Shown: in pieces, positions 16,935 to 26,450 of the stretch
Layout: the number at the start of each line of letters is the position of its first letter
Position numbering within the stretch: the stretch's first letter is position 1
Assembly (NCBI GenBank): GCA_012103395.1
Contig: WLWV01000010.1
Location: 1 to 33,003, forward strand
DNA: 33,003 nucleotides
Origin: Gammaproteobacteria bacterium
GTDB taxonomy: Bacteria; Pseudomonadota; Gammaproteobacteria; Arenicellales; Poriferihabitantaceae
Reading direction: 5' to 3'
Program-made: the position numbers and the translations under genes
Notes under the pieces: generated by a model
What the model was told of the DNA's origin: nothing
Database searches by the model: none
Seen by the model: only the letters and a program-made list of their open reading frames with translations

Positions 16935-18085
16935 TGACGACTGGAATTATCATGCATGTCATCACCGGGCTTAACGTGGGTGGTGCAGAAAAGATGATGG
17001 TGAGATTGTTGAAAAATACAGCCCATCAATGTGTAGTGGTGTCCCTACGTGATGAAGGTGTGCTGGGCGCCGTGATTAACCAGGCCGGTATTCCAGTTCA
17101 TTGTCTTCACCTTGCTCGCAACGCATCTATTTGGCGTGGACTGTCAAAACTAAATAACCTGATCGAGCGTTATCAACCAGCCGTAATTCAAAGCTGGCTG
17201 TATGCAGCAGATCTACTTGCAGGTTATGTGGCGGTGAAACAGAATATCCCAGTGATCTGGAATATTCGGCAGAGCGAAACAGGTTGGGTGTCGAGCCAAA
17301 AGCACATCGCACTCAATCAACGAATTAACGCCAAGGTGTCGAGTAAGTGGCCATCCTCAATTATCTATTGCGGTCATGAAGCCAAAAGACGCCACGAACA
17401 AATCGGTTATCAATGTGAGTCAAGCTATGTGATCGCAAACGGGATTGATACAAACCGGTTTACCCCCAATGACGAGGCACGCGGTCGCTTGCGACAGGCA
17501 TGGTTTGGAAACTGGCAGTTGCGTGATCAGACGATGTTGATTGGTATCGTTGGGCGATATGATCCATTAAAGAATCACCGTCGATTCCTACAGGTAATGG
17601 CGTCTTTGAAATCCCGCCTGGAAAAGCCTTTTCGAGGTGTAATGATTGGCCGTGGAATGGATAGCGAAAACCAAGAATTGCGGTTGATGATTGAACAGCT
17701 GGGTTTGATTGACAGCTGCTATCTTTTGGGAGAACGGGATGACATTGAAGACGTTATGAATGCACTGGATCTGGTGGTGCTAACGTCTGATAGTGAAGGC
17801 TGGCCGAATGTTATCGGAGAAGCAATGGCTTGCCAGAAGATTTGTGTCTCAACCAACGTTGGTGATGTGCCCGAAGTATTGGGAAGTACGGGATTTGTGG
17901 TGAGTGTGAAGGATCAGAAGGGGCTTGTGGATGCTTGCGAACAAGCACTGGGCTTATCCTTTAACGACAAAGAGAGTATGGAACATCAGGCTAGAGACAG
18001 GATGGTGACCCAGTTTTCCCTTGGTAAAACGGTAGAACGATACGATCAGCTGTATTGGTCTTATCTCTCTTCGCGGGTGGCTTAA
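16934..18085 (+). CDS. GT4 glycosyltransferase
   Basis: From ATG 16934 this is a 383-residue GT-B transferase. The track's start at 16835 would add 33 residues lying inside the polymerase gene with no GT4 character. The ATG at 16934 overlaps the upstream stop by one base (TAATG), a common coupled arrangement. MHVITGLNVGGAEKMM gives the N-terminal glycine-rich loop (14-20). VIANGIDTNRFTPN marks the interdomain region, then GRYDPLKN (207-214) and EX7E EGWPNVIGE (288-296) followed by TNVGDVPEVLG. The cytoplasmic enzyme probably extends the repeat unit. The stop is immediately followed by the AsnB start. Confidence 0.88.
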   Translation: MTTGIIMHVITGLNVGGAEKMMVRLLKNTAHQCVVVSLRDEGVLGAVINQAGIPVHCLHLARNASIWRGLSKLNNLIERYQPAVIQSWLYAADLLAGYVAVKQNIPVIWNIRQSETGWVSSQKHIALNQRINAKVSSKWPSSIIYCGHEAKRRHEQIGYQCESSYVIANGIDTNRFTPNDEARGRLRQAWFGNWQLRDQTMLIGIVGRYDPLKNHRRFLQVMASLKSRLEKPFRGVMIGRGMDSENQELRLMIEQLGLIDSCYLLGERDDIEDVMNALDLVVLTSDSEGWPNVIGEAMACQKICVSTNVGDVPEVLGSTGFVVSVKDQKGLVDACEQALGLSFNDKESMEHQARDRMVTQFSLGKTVERYDQLYWSYLSSRVA

Positions 18086-20014
18086 ATGTGTGGAATAACC
18101 GGCATCATCGATCTGAGTCATCAAACGGATGAGCGTGGGCTAAATGAAACAATTAAGCGGATGAACGATGCGCTATCGCGACGTGGCCCCGATGACGAAG
18201 GCGCTTGGGTTTGCGGTGAGGAGAAGCTCGCTTTGGGGCAAAGACGGTTGGCTGTTTTGGAACTATCCGAATTGGGGCATCAGCCTATCCTGTCGTCATC
18301 CAAACGTTATGCGATGACCTTTAACGGTGAAATATACAACTTCGTCGAGCTCGCTAATGAGTTGCAAAAGTATCGTAATGATTTTGCACCAAGCAGTGAC
18401 ACCCAGGTTTTGACCGCCGCTTTTGAACAGTGGGGTTTTCATGGCGCCGTAAGCCGACTTGAAGGAATGTTTGCCATTCTTTGTTTTGATCAAAAGCAAA
18501 AAGTACTTCACCTTGCACGGGATCGGCTGGGTGAAAAACCGCTGTACTTTGGCTGCCACGAAAACAGAATGTTGTTTGCATCAGAATTGAAAGCGATGCA
18601 TGGGGTGTTTGATGTTAAACCCGATGTGAATCTTCAGTCGTTGACGCTTTTTCTGCGTCATGGTTATGTTCCTGGACCACAGAGTATTTATCAGAATATC
18701 TTCAAATTGCCGCCTGGAACCATGCTAGATATCGATGTGAAAGGTGTTCGTCGGTATATAGAAAATCCAGCGCTGTTGTTGTCCGCAATGACCGCTTACT
18801 GGAAATTACCGGTGCACAAAGCGAGTGACTCTGGTAGGAAAATGAATCAGGTTGATTTTGAAGTCCAACTGCAGGGTGTGGTCGAACGTCAAATGCGGTC
18901 AGATGTTGATTTGGGTGCTTTCCTGTCCGGTGGCGTGGACTCTTCCACCATTGTTGCATTGATGCAGCGGTCAAGTAGCGAACAGGTGCGGACGTTTAGT
19001 ATTGGCTTCGAAGATGAAAACTTTAATGAAGCCCCTTATGCTAAAGCAGTTGCTGAGCACCTCAATACGGATCACCATGAACAGATAGTGAGCGCCAAGG
19101 AGGTCATGGACATCATTCCCGATTTGGCACAAATCTATGACGAACCTTTCGGTGACTCGTCCCAACTGCCAACGATATTGGTCAGTCGCATGGCGAGAGA
19201 ACATGTTACTGTCTGCTTGTCTGGAGATGGGGGAGACGAGCTCTTTGGCGGTTATGAGCGTTACTATTGGGCGGAAAAGGTCTGGAGATGCTGTGGTTGG
19301 ATGTCTCAGACGTCACGAGGAATTGTGGCTAGTCTGCTAAAGTTGATTGCAGCCGCTGACAGCCAGGTTTTGCCGAATGGCATTCGCCAGCATCTCGGCA
19401 AAATTCAACGTCTAGCGGCGTTACTTCCTGAGAGTGACCGCCAGCAGTTCTACCGTGGGCTTATCTCATCGCATTGTAATCCATCGAGGTTTGTATTGGG
19501 TGGGAGTGAACCTGAGTATGCGTTAACTCGCCCAGCACTGTCTGGGGAGCCATATCTCCATCAAATGATGTTTCTTGATCTGCATAACTACCTTCCGGAT
19601 GACATCCTCACCAAAGTCGATCGCGCTAGTATGTATTCTTCCCTTGAGCTGCGTGCTCCGTTGCTGGATCACCACATAGTGGAAACCGCCTGGCAGTTGC
19701 GATCTGATAATGGGGATTACCAGACTCACAGCAAAGTGGCGCTACGTACAATACTTTATCAGTTGGTGCCGAAATCATTGATAGAGAGACCCAAAAAGGG
19801 ATTCGCTATTCCGCTTAGAAATTGGCTTCGCGGCCCTCTCCGCCAATGGGCGGAAGGTCATATTAATCCTAGCCGAATCAAGCATGATGGTTTTCTTGAT
19901 AGCGATCGGGTAATGAGCGTTTGGAATGATTTTCAAAATGGTAAACCGGGGGCAGAGCACTTTCTCTGGAATGTGTTGATGTTTCAGTTATGGTATGAAA
20001 ACTGGCGAGAATGA
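18086..20014 (+). CDS. asnB: Asparagine synthase-type glutamine amidotransferase
   Basis: A 642-residue class II amidotransferase. MCGITGII puts the N-terminal nucleophile cysteine at position 2; RRGPDDEG (32-39) and FNGEIYNF (79-86) complete the glutaminase site. The synthetase half has the PP-loop LSGGVDSS (280-287) and SGDGGDELFGGYERY (379-393). All key residues are present, so it should be active. In polysaccharide loci this family (for example WbpS-like proteins) amidates uronic acids, using glutamine and ATP, rather than making free asparagine. The TviB-type dehydrogenase downstream could provide the uronic acid. The start directly abuts the GT4 stop. Amidation of sugar is an inference from context. 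Confidence 0.9.
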   Translation: MCGITGIIDLSHQTDERGLNETIKRMNDALSRRGPDDEGAWVCGEEKLALGQRRLAVLELSELGHQPILSSSKRYAMTFNGEIYNFVELANELQKYRNDFAPSSDTQVLTAAFEQWGFHGAVSRLEGMFAILCFDQKQKVLHLARDRLGEKPLYFGCHENRMLFASELKAMHGVFDVKPDVNLQSLTLFLRHGYVPGPQSIYQNIFKLPPGTMLDIDVKGVRRYIENPALLLSAMTAYWKLPVHKASDSGRKMNQVDFEVQLQGVVERQMRSDVDLGAFLSGGVDSSTIVALMQRSSSEQVRTFSIGFEDENFNEAPYAKAVAEHLNTDHHEQIVSAKEVMDIIPDLAQIYDEPFGDSSQLPTILVSRMAREHVTVCLSGDGGDELFGGYERYYWAEKVWRCCGWMSQTSRGIVASLLKLIAAADSQVLPNGIRQHLGKIQRLAALLPESDRQQFYRGLISSHCNPSRFVLGGSEPEYALTRPALSGEPYLHQMMFLDLHNYLPDDILTKVDRASMYSSLELRAPLLDHHIVETAWQLRSDNGDYQTHSKVALRTILYQLVPKSLIERPKKGFAIPLRNWLRGPLRQWAEGHINPSRIKHDGFLDSDRVMSVWNDFQNGKPGAEHFLWNVLMFQLWYENWRE

Positions 20015-20167
20015 AACCTGCGTCTTCAGATTTAATGGGCAAGAAACAGAGTGCTGCGCAATTTTGGGGCAGCGCTGTGGGTCGAATCATACCCAGAGTA
20101 TTTCATTCATTAATCATCATGGAGCCGAGAAGGGCAAGACTGTGGAGTTAAGCATTGGGATCAGGGA
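20015..20167. other. Short intergenic gap with weak hairpin
   Basis: This 153-bp space breaks the otherwise tight operon. GTGCTGC and GCAGCGC around 20050-20078 can pair as a seven-bp stem with one wobble, but no T-tract follows. No gene could be supported here. Confidence 0.3.
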
Positions 20168-21346
20168 ATGGTTGATAGGCAGGGCATGTTAGACAGATCC
20201 ACCACTCAGAGGCAGACCATTGTGGTGTGCCACAATACTTCGCGCTATTTGTGGCTACATTATGAACAAGTTTTGCGAGATCTCTCGAAGCAGTATCAGC
20301 GAGTTGTCTGTGTTACCCCTCGTGATGGAGATGAGGGAGCATTCGAAGAGGCGGGGTTGGTGTATGAGCCTATTTCCATTCATCAGCATGGTCTGAACCC
20401 CTTGCAGGAAACAAAATTTATCTGGGATCTGTATCGAATATATGAAAAATACAAACCCCATGTGGTACTAAACTTTAGTATTAAACCTTGTCTTTACGGC
20501 AGCCTTGCTGCAAGACTTGCTGGGGTCAGGCTAATTGGAAATATGGTGACTGGGTTAGGGTACGTTTTTTTGACGAAAACCCCATTGGCGAAAGCGATCC
20601 GATCAATGGTGACGATGTGGTACCGTTTGGTGTTGCGAAAGCAGGATTTGTTCTTCTTTCAGAACCCGGATGATTCTGCACTTTTCAAACAAGCGGGCAT
20701 TTCCCGTTTATGCCGATCCGTTACTTTGCCTGGAACGGGTATTGATACCGACCACTTCTATGGGAGGCCGGAGGTGCCTGAGAAAGGGAAAACCCGGTTT
20801 TTATATATCGGTAGGATGCTTAAAGATAAGGGCCTAAAGGAATACTACTTGGCCGCGTTGTCTCTGAAGAAAAGCTATCCAGAAATAAAGGTGGGTTTGT
20901 TGGGTCCTTTGGATCGTAACCCAAGTGCAATTCATAAGGACGAAATTGATCAATGGCATGACGAAGGAACCATCGAATACCTTGGCGAAACACGGGACGT
21001 GCGACCCTATTTGCTGCAGTCGAATGTGTTTGTGTTGCCCTCATATCGAGAAGGGTTGCCGAGGTCTGGTTTAGAAGCAATGTCAATGGGTCGCCCCGTG
21101 ATCACGACGGATGTGCCAGGCTGTCGAGAATTGGTTGTGGATCAAGAAAATGGATATTTGATTGAAGCTCGCAACGTGGAACAATTGGCAAAAGCGATGG
21201 AAGCCTTCATTCTAAAACCGGCGCTTTGTAATACCATGGGTGCGGCATCTAGAAAACGATGTTGCGCATTTTTTGATGTTGCGTTCGTTTCCGAGCGAAT
21301 ACTTGAGCGACTAACAGAGCCAGATCAGAAAATATCAGATTCATGA
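20168..21346 (+). CDS. GT4 glycosyltransferase
   Basis: A 392-residue GT-B transferase of the subgroup often paired with a WbaP/PglC-type initiating enzyme. The N-domain has a FSIKPCLYGSLAARL segment (about 103-117) and NMVTGLGYVF, both characteristic of that subgroup (PglA/WbuB-like). The C-domain has PGTGIDTDHF (188-197), YIGRMLKDKG (213-222) and EX7E EGLPRSGLE (295-303). Being directly upstream of, and overlapping by ATGA, the sugar-phosphate transferase suggests it adds the second sugar of the repeat. ATG 20186 is an alternative start with AGG a little upstream. The second-sugar role is an inference. Confidence 0.88.
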   Translation: MVDRQGMLDRSTTQRQTIVVCHNTSRYLWLHYEQVLRDLSKQYQRVVCVTPRDGDEGAFEEAGLVYEPISIHQHGLNPLQETKFIWDLYRIYEKYKPHVVLNFSIKPCLYGSLAARLAGVRLIGNMVTGLGYVFLTKTPLAKAIRSMVTMWYRLVLRKQDLFFFQNPDDSALFKQAGISRLCRSVTLPGTGIDTDHFYGRPEVPEKGKTRFLYIGRMLKDKGLKEYYLAALSLKKSYPEIKVGLLGPLDRNPSAIHKDEIDQWHDEGTIEYLGETRDVRPYLLQSNVFVLPSYREGLPRSGLEAMSMGRPVITTDVPGCRELVVDQENGYLIEARNVEQLAKAMEAFILKPALCNTMGAASRKRCCAFFDVAFVSERILERLTEPDQKISDS

Positions 21347-22656
21347 GCAATTCCAACACTCGGTTATTCTGGATAAGTGTGTTAACGCTTACTGACGCAA
21401 TGCTCCTTGTCGCCTCGTTCTACTTGAACAGCTATTGGGTTTATGGGAGCTACAAAATGGGTAGCGCCTTCGGCCTAGGTGTCATCATTTTGATCTCTTT
21501 GTTATCAGTTTATCTGTTCAGTGGGTATGTTATTCGAAGGCAATTGTCCTTCATTCACATCCCGGGAAACATGAGTATTGCCATACTGTTCTCCGGCGTT
21601 GTGATTACCGCAATTGGATACGTTACTCAGTTGATTCAAACTGACATCTACTTTTGGCGAACACAGTTTATCTTTTCTATGCTGACGTTTGGTTGTTGGT
21701 TGGTGATATCAAGGGTTTTTCTGAGGATATTGATCCAAAAAGTTACCACTGAGCCTATTTGGGGGGTGATCGGTGACAAAGAAAACGGAGAGATTATCGC
21801 GAAGGACTTCAAAGTGATCTATGGTGAAGGGCAGTTTAGGCGTTTCGATGATCTCAACCATGTGGACAGCGCCGCTTTACGAGGTGTGATTATTTTGCCC
21901 GATATGATTGATGACGCAATCGCCCACGAACTTATCGCTATTAGGCTGGGTGGTACGCGGGTTTTTAATGTGGCGGAGTTTTATGAGCGGTTTCTTTATA
22001 AGGTACCGTTACAATTTTTGCGTAAAGTGTGGTTTGCCACCAGTGCAGAGTTTGGTTTGATTCACCACGATATTGTACTTCGTGCGAAACGGGTTGTGGA
22101 CATCATATTGTCAGTTATGCTTCTGAGTACACTATTCCCTATGATGATTTTGGTTGGTTTGGTCGTTTTTGCCTATGACCGAGGCCCTGCATTTTATAGC
22201 CAGATTCGAGTGGGAGTGAACGGTGAGCTATTTCGGGTATACAAATTTCGTACCATGGTCACGGACGCTGAAAAGGAAGGAGGGCACCAATGGGCGGCGA
22301 AAGAAGATAATCGGATTACAAGTATTGGTCGGGTGCTACGAGCAACCCGGTTGGACGAGTTACCTCAATTATGGAATGTGTTGCGTGGAGACATGAGTTT
22401 TATTGGTCCGAGACCAGAACGTCCCGAATTTGTGACTGAGCTGGAAAAAGCGATTCCCTTTTATCAGTATCGCCACGTGGTAAAACCGGGCTTAACTGGG
22501 TGGGCGCAGGTGATGTACCCCTATGGCGCTAGTCAGGAAGACTCAGAAAGAAAACTTGAGTATGACCTTTATTATATTCGCCATTTTTCGTTGATGCTTG
22601 ATGTTTTTATCGTACTAAAAACAATCAGAGTCGTGTTGTTTGGTCGGGGCCGATAA
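21343..22656 (+). CDS. Polyprenyl-phosphate sugar-1-phosphate transferase (initiating enzyme)
   Basis: A 437-residue member of the bacterial sugar transferase (WbaP/WcaJ/EpsB) family. Four N-terminal hydrophobic segments (about 8-30, 42-62, 76-96, 108-130) precede a Rossmann-like cytoplasmic domain. A re-entrant hydrophobic helix (about 252-276) opens the catalytic part, which has KFRTM (301-305), the Asp-Glu dyad in DELPQLWN (338-345), GPRPERPEF (355-363) and PGLTGWAQV. The tail WAQVMYPYGAS..EYDLYYIRHFSLMLD..VVLFGRGR strongly resembles the exopolysaccharide-type EpsB-like subgroup. It loads the first sugar phosphate onto undecaprenyl phosphate and so defines this as an undecaprenyl-dependent locus. 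The donor sugar is not deducible. Confidence 0.93.
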   Translation: MSNSNTRLFWISVLTLTDAMLLVASFYLNSYWVYGSYKMGSAFGLGVIILISLLSVYLFSGYVIRRQLSFIHIPGNMSIAILFSGVVITAIGYVTQLIQTDIYFWRTQFIFSMLTFGCWLVISRVFLRILIQKVTTEPIWGVIGDKENGEIIAKDFKVIYGEGQFRRFDDLNHVDSAALRGVIILPDMIDDAIAHELIAIRLGGTRVFNVAEFYERFLYKVPLQFLRKVWFATSAEFGLIHHDIVLRAKRVVDIILSVMLLSTLFPMMILVGLVVFAYDRGPAFYSQIRVGVNGELFRVYKFRTMVTDAEKEGGHQWAAKEDNRITSIGRVLRATRLDELPQLWNVLRGDMSFIGPRPERPEFVTELEKAIPFYQYRHVVKPGLTGWAQVMYPYGASQEDSERKLEYDLYYIRHFSLMLDVFIVLKTIRVVLFGRGR

Positions 22657-24609
22657 ATGTTATTCGCACTGTTATATGCCTTTTGTCTAATTATTCCCGG
22701 TTGGACAATACTGTCACTGTTTCGAATCACGGGCATCGCTAACGGGTATTTATACCCAATTGCTTCATTAGGCTTTTTTATTGGTTTGAGTGTTCTTTTC
22801 TCTTTGGCTGATTTGCCTGTTTCCTGGTTTTCCACGAGCTATTTTCTATTTGTGTTCTGTCTGCTAGCGGTCGTGTTAGGCCGTTTGTTTCCAGTACTTG
22901 GCCGAGAGGTGGATTGGTCGCAGATAACGACGGGCATAGAGTGGAAATTCATCCTACCCTCAGTAGTATTGGCCGTATCGTTGTTTTATGCGATTACTGT
23001 TGGCCCCTATATGGAAATCCCCGGTGATCCGTTATGGCATATGCTGAAAATTGGGAATGCAGTAGAGCATTGGAGTACAAGTGAGATTTGGGCGTTCAAA
23101 ATAAAAAAAGAGGTGCTAACTACCCCGAACTATCACTGGTACCATTTCTGTGGATGGCTAATTAGTTTAACTAAAACCAATTTTCAGCAGGCTATGAACA
23201 GTATTTGGGTTGTGAACTTTGCCACGTTTACTACTGCGTTTTACTGGTTTGCCATGCGGTTGTTCCGGGACACTAAACTCAGTGACTTGCAACGGACTTG
23301 GGCGGCGATATTAGCCGTGGTATTTTTGGTTTTGCATTTTGGTATTGGGCCTTTCAGTTATGTTCGTTATTATGTTTTTGCACCATCCTTTATGGCACTA
23401 ATTGGGTATTGGTCGGTACTCATTGTGATCTGGGATTTTCTTTCAGGGCGAACCGGTATTTTGAAAACGGTTTTGCTTGGTGGCTTTCTGTCGTTTGCAA
23501 CGATGTTGCTGCACCATCAAGAAGTACTATTCATTGGGGTAATGGCCGTTCTCCTGACGGGCGCAATGTTTTGGCGTTGGTTGTTTTCCGGAACTGGTTA
23601 TCCTTGGCAAGACTTGGGGCCAAGACTGAGAAATAGTCGGTCGGCACAAATCATCTGTGCTTCGTTTCTTCTCGTGATCGTGGGATATCTGATACTTCAT
23701 GGGTATTTGTATATTTCACGAGTTCGCAACTACGCTTTGGAAGGTGGCTGGCTGATGCCGGTTAGCCAAACAGCTCCAATTCTAAAACACCTTTTTATCC
23801 TTAAGCCAAGTGGGCAGTTCTACCAAGTGTTGACAGTTTGGGGTGTATGGGGATATCTGGCTTACTTTTTGCATGCGCGAAAGGTCGCATTTCCTTTGGT
23901 GGTTGCTGCGGGAATATGGTCACCGTTATGGACCGTGTTTAATCCAGTGTTCATTGATTTTTTTCTGCGGATGACTTACCCCGAAGTGGTGTGGCGATTA
24001 GTTTACATCGTGCCCATGGAACTGGCGTTAGCATTGCTTGTGGTTACTTGGTGGGCTGATTTTTCAATGAAAAAAATCCAATCCTCCAAGCTTGGAGTGA
24101 TTATCTCGGGATTGTTTATCATTCTCTCCTTTACCTTGTTGTGGCCATTCAATACCAGTTTCGTCAATAACCAATACGACAAATTTGGAATGTTGAAATC
24201 AGTGAATGAAGATATGGATCAGCGATTGTTGAATGATCTAATTACTCACCTAGAACGGATTTCCAAAACTCAAGTATTAACTGATCAGATAACCGGCTAT
24301 GTCGTCAATGCATTTACCAAGCATCAATACAATGGACACAAGTTCTATGGACACGGTGCGTTAAACACCAATCGTACGAATTACAAACTTGAAGATTTTG
24401 AATCTTATGCTGACGGATTATTGGTGGTGAATCAGCGACGAGGATCGGTGAGTAAAACAGGTCGTGTTTCCGGCCATTGGCCCACTAACGTTCGGTTGTA
24501 TTCAGATTGGTATAGCCAAGATTTTCTGGTGTTTATAAAAAATAACTCAGACTACTTTGAGCTAGTTGAAACCTTGTCGGACATATCGATTTATCGTATC
24601 CACCTTTGA
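22657..24609 (+). CDS. Large membrane protein, possible GT-C glycosyltransferase
   Basis: A 650-residue protein with about eleven membrane helices up to residue 505, then a soluble C-terminal domain of about 145 residues. An extracytoplasmic loop has MEIPGDPLWHML (119-130) followed by TPNYHWYHFCGWL (155-167). An acidic residue in the first large loop, then an aromatic, histidine-rich segment, is the usual GT-C layout. No family could be named with certainty. The start directly follows the stop of the sugar-phosphate transferase (no gap), so it belongs to the same transcript. It could transfer a side sugar, ligate the polymer or act as an alternative polymerase. Confidence 0.7.
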   Translation: MLFALLYAFCLIIPGWTILSLFRITGIANGYLYPIASLGFFIGLSVLFSLADLPVSWFSTSYFLFVFCLLAVVLGRLFPVLGREVDWSQITTGIEWKFILPSVVLAVSLFYAITVGPYMEIPGDPLWHMLKIGNAVEHWSTSEIWAFKIKKEVLTTPNYHWYHFCGWLISLTKTNFQQAMNSIWVVNFATFTTAFYWFAMRLFRDTKLSDLQRTWAAILAVVFLVLHFGIGPFSYVRYYVFAPSFMALIGYWSVLIVIWDFLSGRTGILKTVLLGGFLSFATMLLHHQEVLFIGVMAVLLTGAMFWRWLFSGTGYPWQDLGPRLRNSRSAQIICASFLLVIVGYLILHGYLYISRVRNYALEGGWLMPVSQTAPILKHLFILKPSGQFYQVLTVWGVWGYLAYFLHARKVAFPLVVAAGIWSPLWTVFNPVFIDFFLRMTYPEVVWRLVYIVPMELALALLVVTWWADFSMKKIQSSKLGVIISGLFIILSFTLLWPFNTSFVNNQYDKFGMLKSVNEDMDQRLLNDLITHLERISKTQVLTDQITGYVVNAFTKHQYNGHKFYGHGALNTNRTNYKLEDFESYADGLLVVNQRRGSVSKTGRVSGHWPTNVRLYSDWYSQDFLVFIKNNSDYFELVETLSDISIYRIHL

Positions 24610-25146
24610 AGTTGATTCACGGAATAAATTGTCGATGACCAACTCAAACCCACGTTATCTCAAGTGCTATCGGAGTCTGACAAACGGCAAACGTTAGGTT
24701 TGTTTCGTTTGAGCTTACAAAGGGCGTTCTATCGAAGGTAGCGCTAGGTTAGTGAAAATGGCCAACCGTGATTCTGCATCCCATGGTTATCATTAATGGC
24801 ATTCTTTCATACGCCGAGGGTGTCTGCTCCAGGGGAGGTACACATGAATGGATTCAGGTCGATGATAGGCTGGCAGATAACCGATGGGATTGATCGAAAT
24901 GCTAAGCTTGGTGGCGAGATTTGTGAATCAACTCATTGAAAAATAACAATATTTACATTTTCCAGTTCAGGGTTTCGCTGCTTTACGGACTAGACAGTAT
25001 TCCTCTGTCAGATTACAATTCGTGCCTCTTCACTGCTCGCGTGGGTGGTAGAGCGTCCATAGAATCAAACCGATCGATTGGGGGCGCCAAAACCATAAGT
25101 ATTTACAAATATTATCGGAATCCGCAATAGTCCTTGGCAAGTCATC
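24610..25146 (+). promoter_or_regulatory. 537-bp untranslated or leader-like gap before the dehydrogenase
   Basis: No convincing gene fills this gap. A bulged hairpin (CAAACG g CAAAC ... GTTTG ttt CGTTTG, 24681-24710) follows the upstream gene. Two ops-like words occur: GGTAGCG (24737-24743) and GGTGGTAG (25044-25051), the latter one mismatch from the GGCGGTAG core that recruits RfaH in enteric polysaccharide operons. A perfect-looking ribosome-binding site AGGGGAGG (24831-24838) precedes a 31-codon ORF. The gap could be a leader for a second operon. All of this is weak, eye-only evidence. Confidence 0.3.
24844..24939 (+). CDS. Possible 31-aa small ORF with strong ribosome-binding site
   Basis: ATG at 24844 follows AGGGGAGG with a five-base spacer, the best Shine-Dalgarno seen in the window. 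The product (MNGFRSMIGWQITDGIDRNA and 11 more residues) matches nothing I recognise. It may be a leader peptide or chance. Confidence 0.2.
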   Translation: MNGFRSMIGWQITDGIDRNAKLGGEICESTH

Positions 25147-26430
25147 ATGAGTATTAAAATTGGAATAATTGGACTTGGATACGTGGGCCTCCAGCTAGCG
25201 GTAGCGCTGGGCCGTCGATATAATACGATCGGGTATGATCTGAGTCAGGCGAAAATTACCGACTATCGAAAGGGTATCGATGTTACCGGAGAAGTTTCTC
25301 CTGATCAGTTTATCGAAGCATCCCAGTTAGTTTTTGCGGATGGCCCTGAGGAACTGGCCCAGCTGGATGTTTATATTGTCGCTGTCCCAACACCGGTTGA
25401 CGCCTCGAATCGCCCAGATCTGACACCATTGGTTTCCGCTAGCAAGACCGTTGGTGGGCAAATAAAGAAGGGCTCCATCGTTGTTTACGAATCCACTGTT
25501 TTTCCAGGTGCAACGGAGGACGTGTGTGTGCCTGAGCTTGAAAGAGCTTCTGGGTTGACGTGGTTAGATGATTTCAATGTGGGCTATTCGCCGGAGAGAA
25601 TTAATCCGGGTGACAAGGAACACACCTTGACGAGAATTGTGAAGGTAGTGGCCGGTGACACCCCATTGGTATTGGATCAATTAGCTGAAATCTATGGTTC
25701 AGTGGTCGATGCAGGTGTTCATCGTGCGTCCAGCATTCGGGTCGCAGAGGCCGCCAAGGTCATTGAAAATACACAACGGGACTTGAATATTGCTTTCGTC
25801 AATGAATTGGCGGTTTTGTTTGATCGTCTAGATATTGATACTAATGAAGTTCTGGATGCGGCGGAAACAAAATGGAACTTCCTGAAGTTCAGACCGGGAC
25901 TTGTGGGAGGGCATTGTATCGGTGTCGATCCATATTACCTTACTGACAAGGCGCAATCTGTTGGTTATCTTCCTGAAGTTATTCTCGCCGGCCGCAGAAT
26001 CAATGGCTCAATGGGTAAGTTCATTGCTGAGAAGACGATCAAAGGGATATTGTCATCGTCGGGAAATTCGGTTTCTCGCGAGGTTGTTATTTGCGGTTTA
26101 ACGTTTAAAGAGAATTGCCCAGATTTGCGCAATAGCCAGGTGATAACAATTATCTGTGAATTACAGGCCTTCGGTTTCAATGTTTCCGTTCATGATCCTG
26201 TGGCGAATACCTCGGAAGCTCGTCGTGAGTATGGTGTTGACCTCAAGTCCTGGGACGAATTACCCAAGGCAGCGGCAATCATTCTTGCGGTTCCTCATGC
26301 GGAACTGGCAGCGCATAGCGTTAAAACTTACGTAGAAAGAATGTTGCCCCAAGGGATTTTTATTGATGTAAAAGGCATTAAGTCGAAAGAAGAATTTAGC
26401 CAGGCTGAACGAAAATACTGGTCACTATAG
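25147..26430 (+). CDS. tviB: UDP-N-acetylhexosamine dehydrogenase (TviB/WbpO type)
   Basis: A 427-residue nucleotide-sugar dehydrogenase that oxidises C6 of a UDP-HexNAc to the uronic acid with two NAD+. IGIIGLGYVGL (5-15) binds NAD+; YESTVFPGATED (114-125) and VGYSPERINPGD (145-156) match the UDP-GalNAc/GlcNAc dehydrogenase branch. The active-site cysteine is C257 in GLVGGHCIGVDPYYLT. Length and all motifs fit TviB/WbpO better than UDP-glucose dehydrogenase. It starts a new gene block after a 537-bp gap. The product would be a HexNAcA, which the AsnB-type enzyme could amidate. GalNAc versus GlcNAc cannot be decided here. Confidence 0.9.
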   Translation: MSIKIGIIGLGYVGLQLAVALGRRYNTIGYDLSQAKITDYRKGIDVTGEVSPDQFIEASQLVFADGPEELAQLDVYIVAVPTPVDASNRPDLTPLVSASKTVGGQIKKGSIVVYESTVFPGATEDVCVPELERASGLTWLDDFNVGYSPERINPGDKEHTLTRIVKVVAGDTPLVLDQLAEIYGSVVDAGVHRASSIRVAEAAKVIENTQRDLNIAFVNELAVLFDRLDIDTNEVLDAAETKWNFLKFRPGLVGGHCIGVDPYYLTDKAQSVGYLPEVILAGRRINGSMGKFIAEKTIKGILSSSGNSVSREVVICGLTFKENCPDLRNSQVITIICELQAFGFNVSVHDPVANTSEARREYGVDLKSWDELPKAAAIILAVPHAELAAHSVKTYVERMLPQGIFIDVKGIKSKEEFSQAERKYWSL

Positions 26431-26450
26431 ACTCGGAGTAAAAAGAGAAA

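Noticed and set aside
19995-20192. 65-aa ORF overlapping the asnB end
   Set aside because: It starts inside asnB, has no family resemblance and ends within the next GT4; treated as a shadow frame.
18086-22656. Exosortase/PEP-CTERM (XrtA) locus
   Set aside because: The AsnB and EpsB-like sugar transferase resemble genes found in such loci, but no exosortase or PEP-CTERM protein is in the window.
24936-25130. 64-aa ORF before the dehydrogenase gene
   Set aside because: TTG start, no ribosome-binding site, no recognisable motif; it lies in a gap with no coding character.
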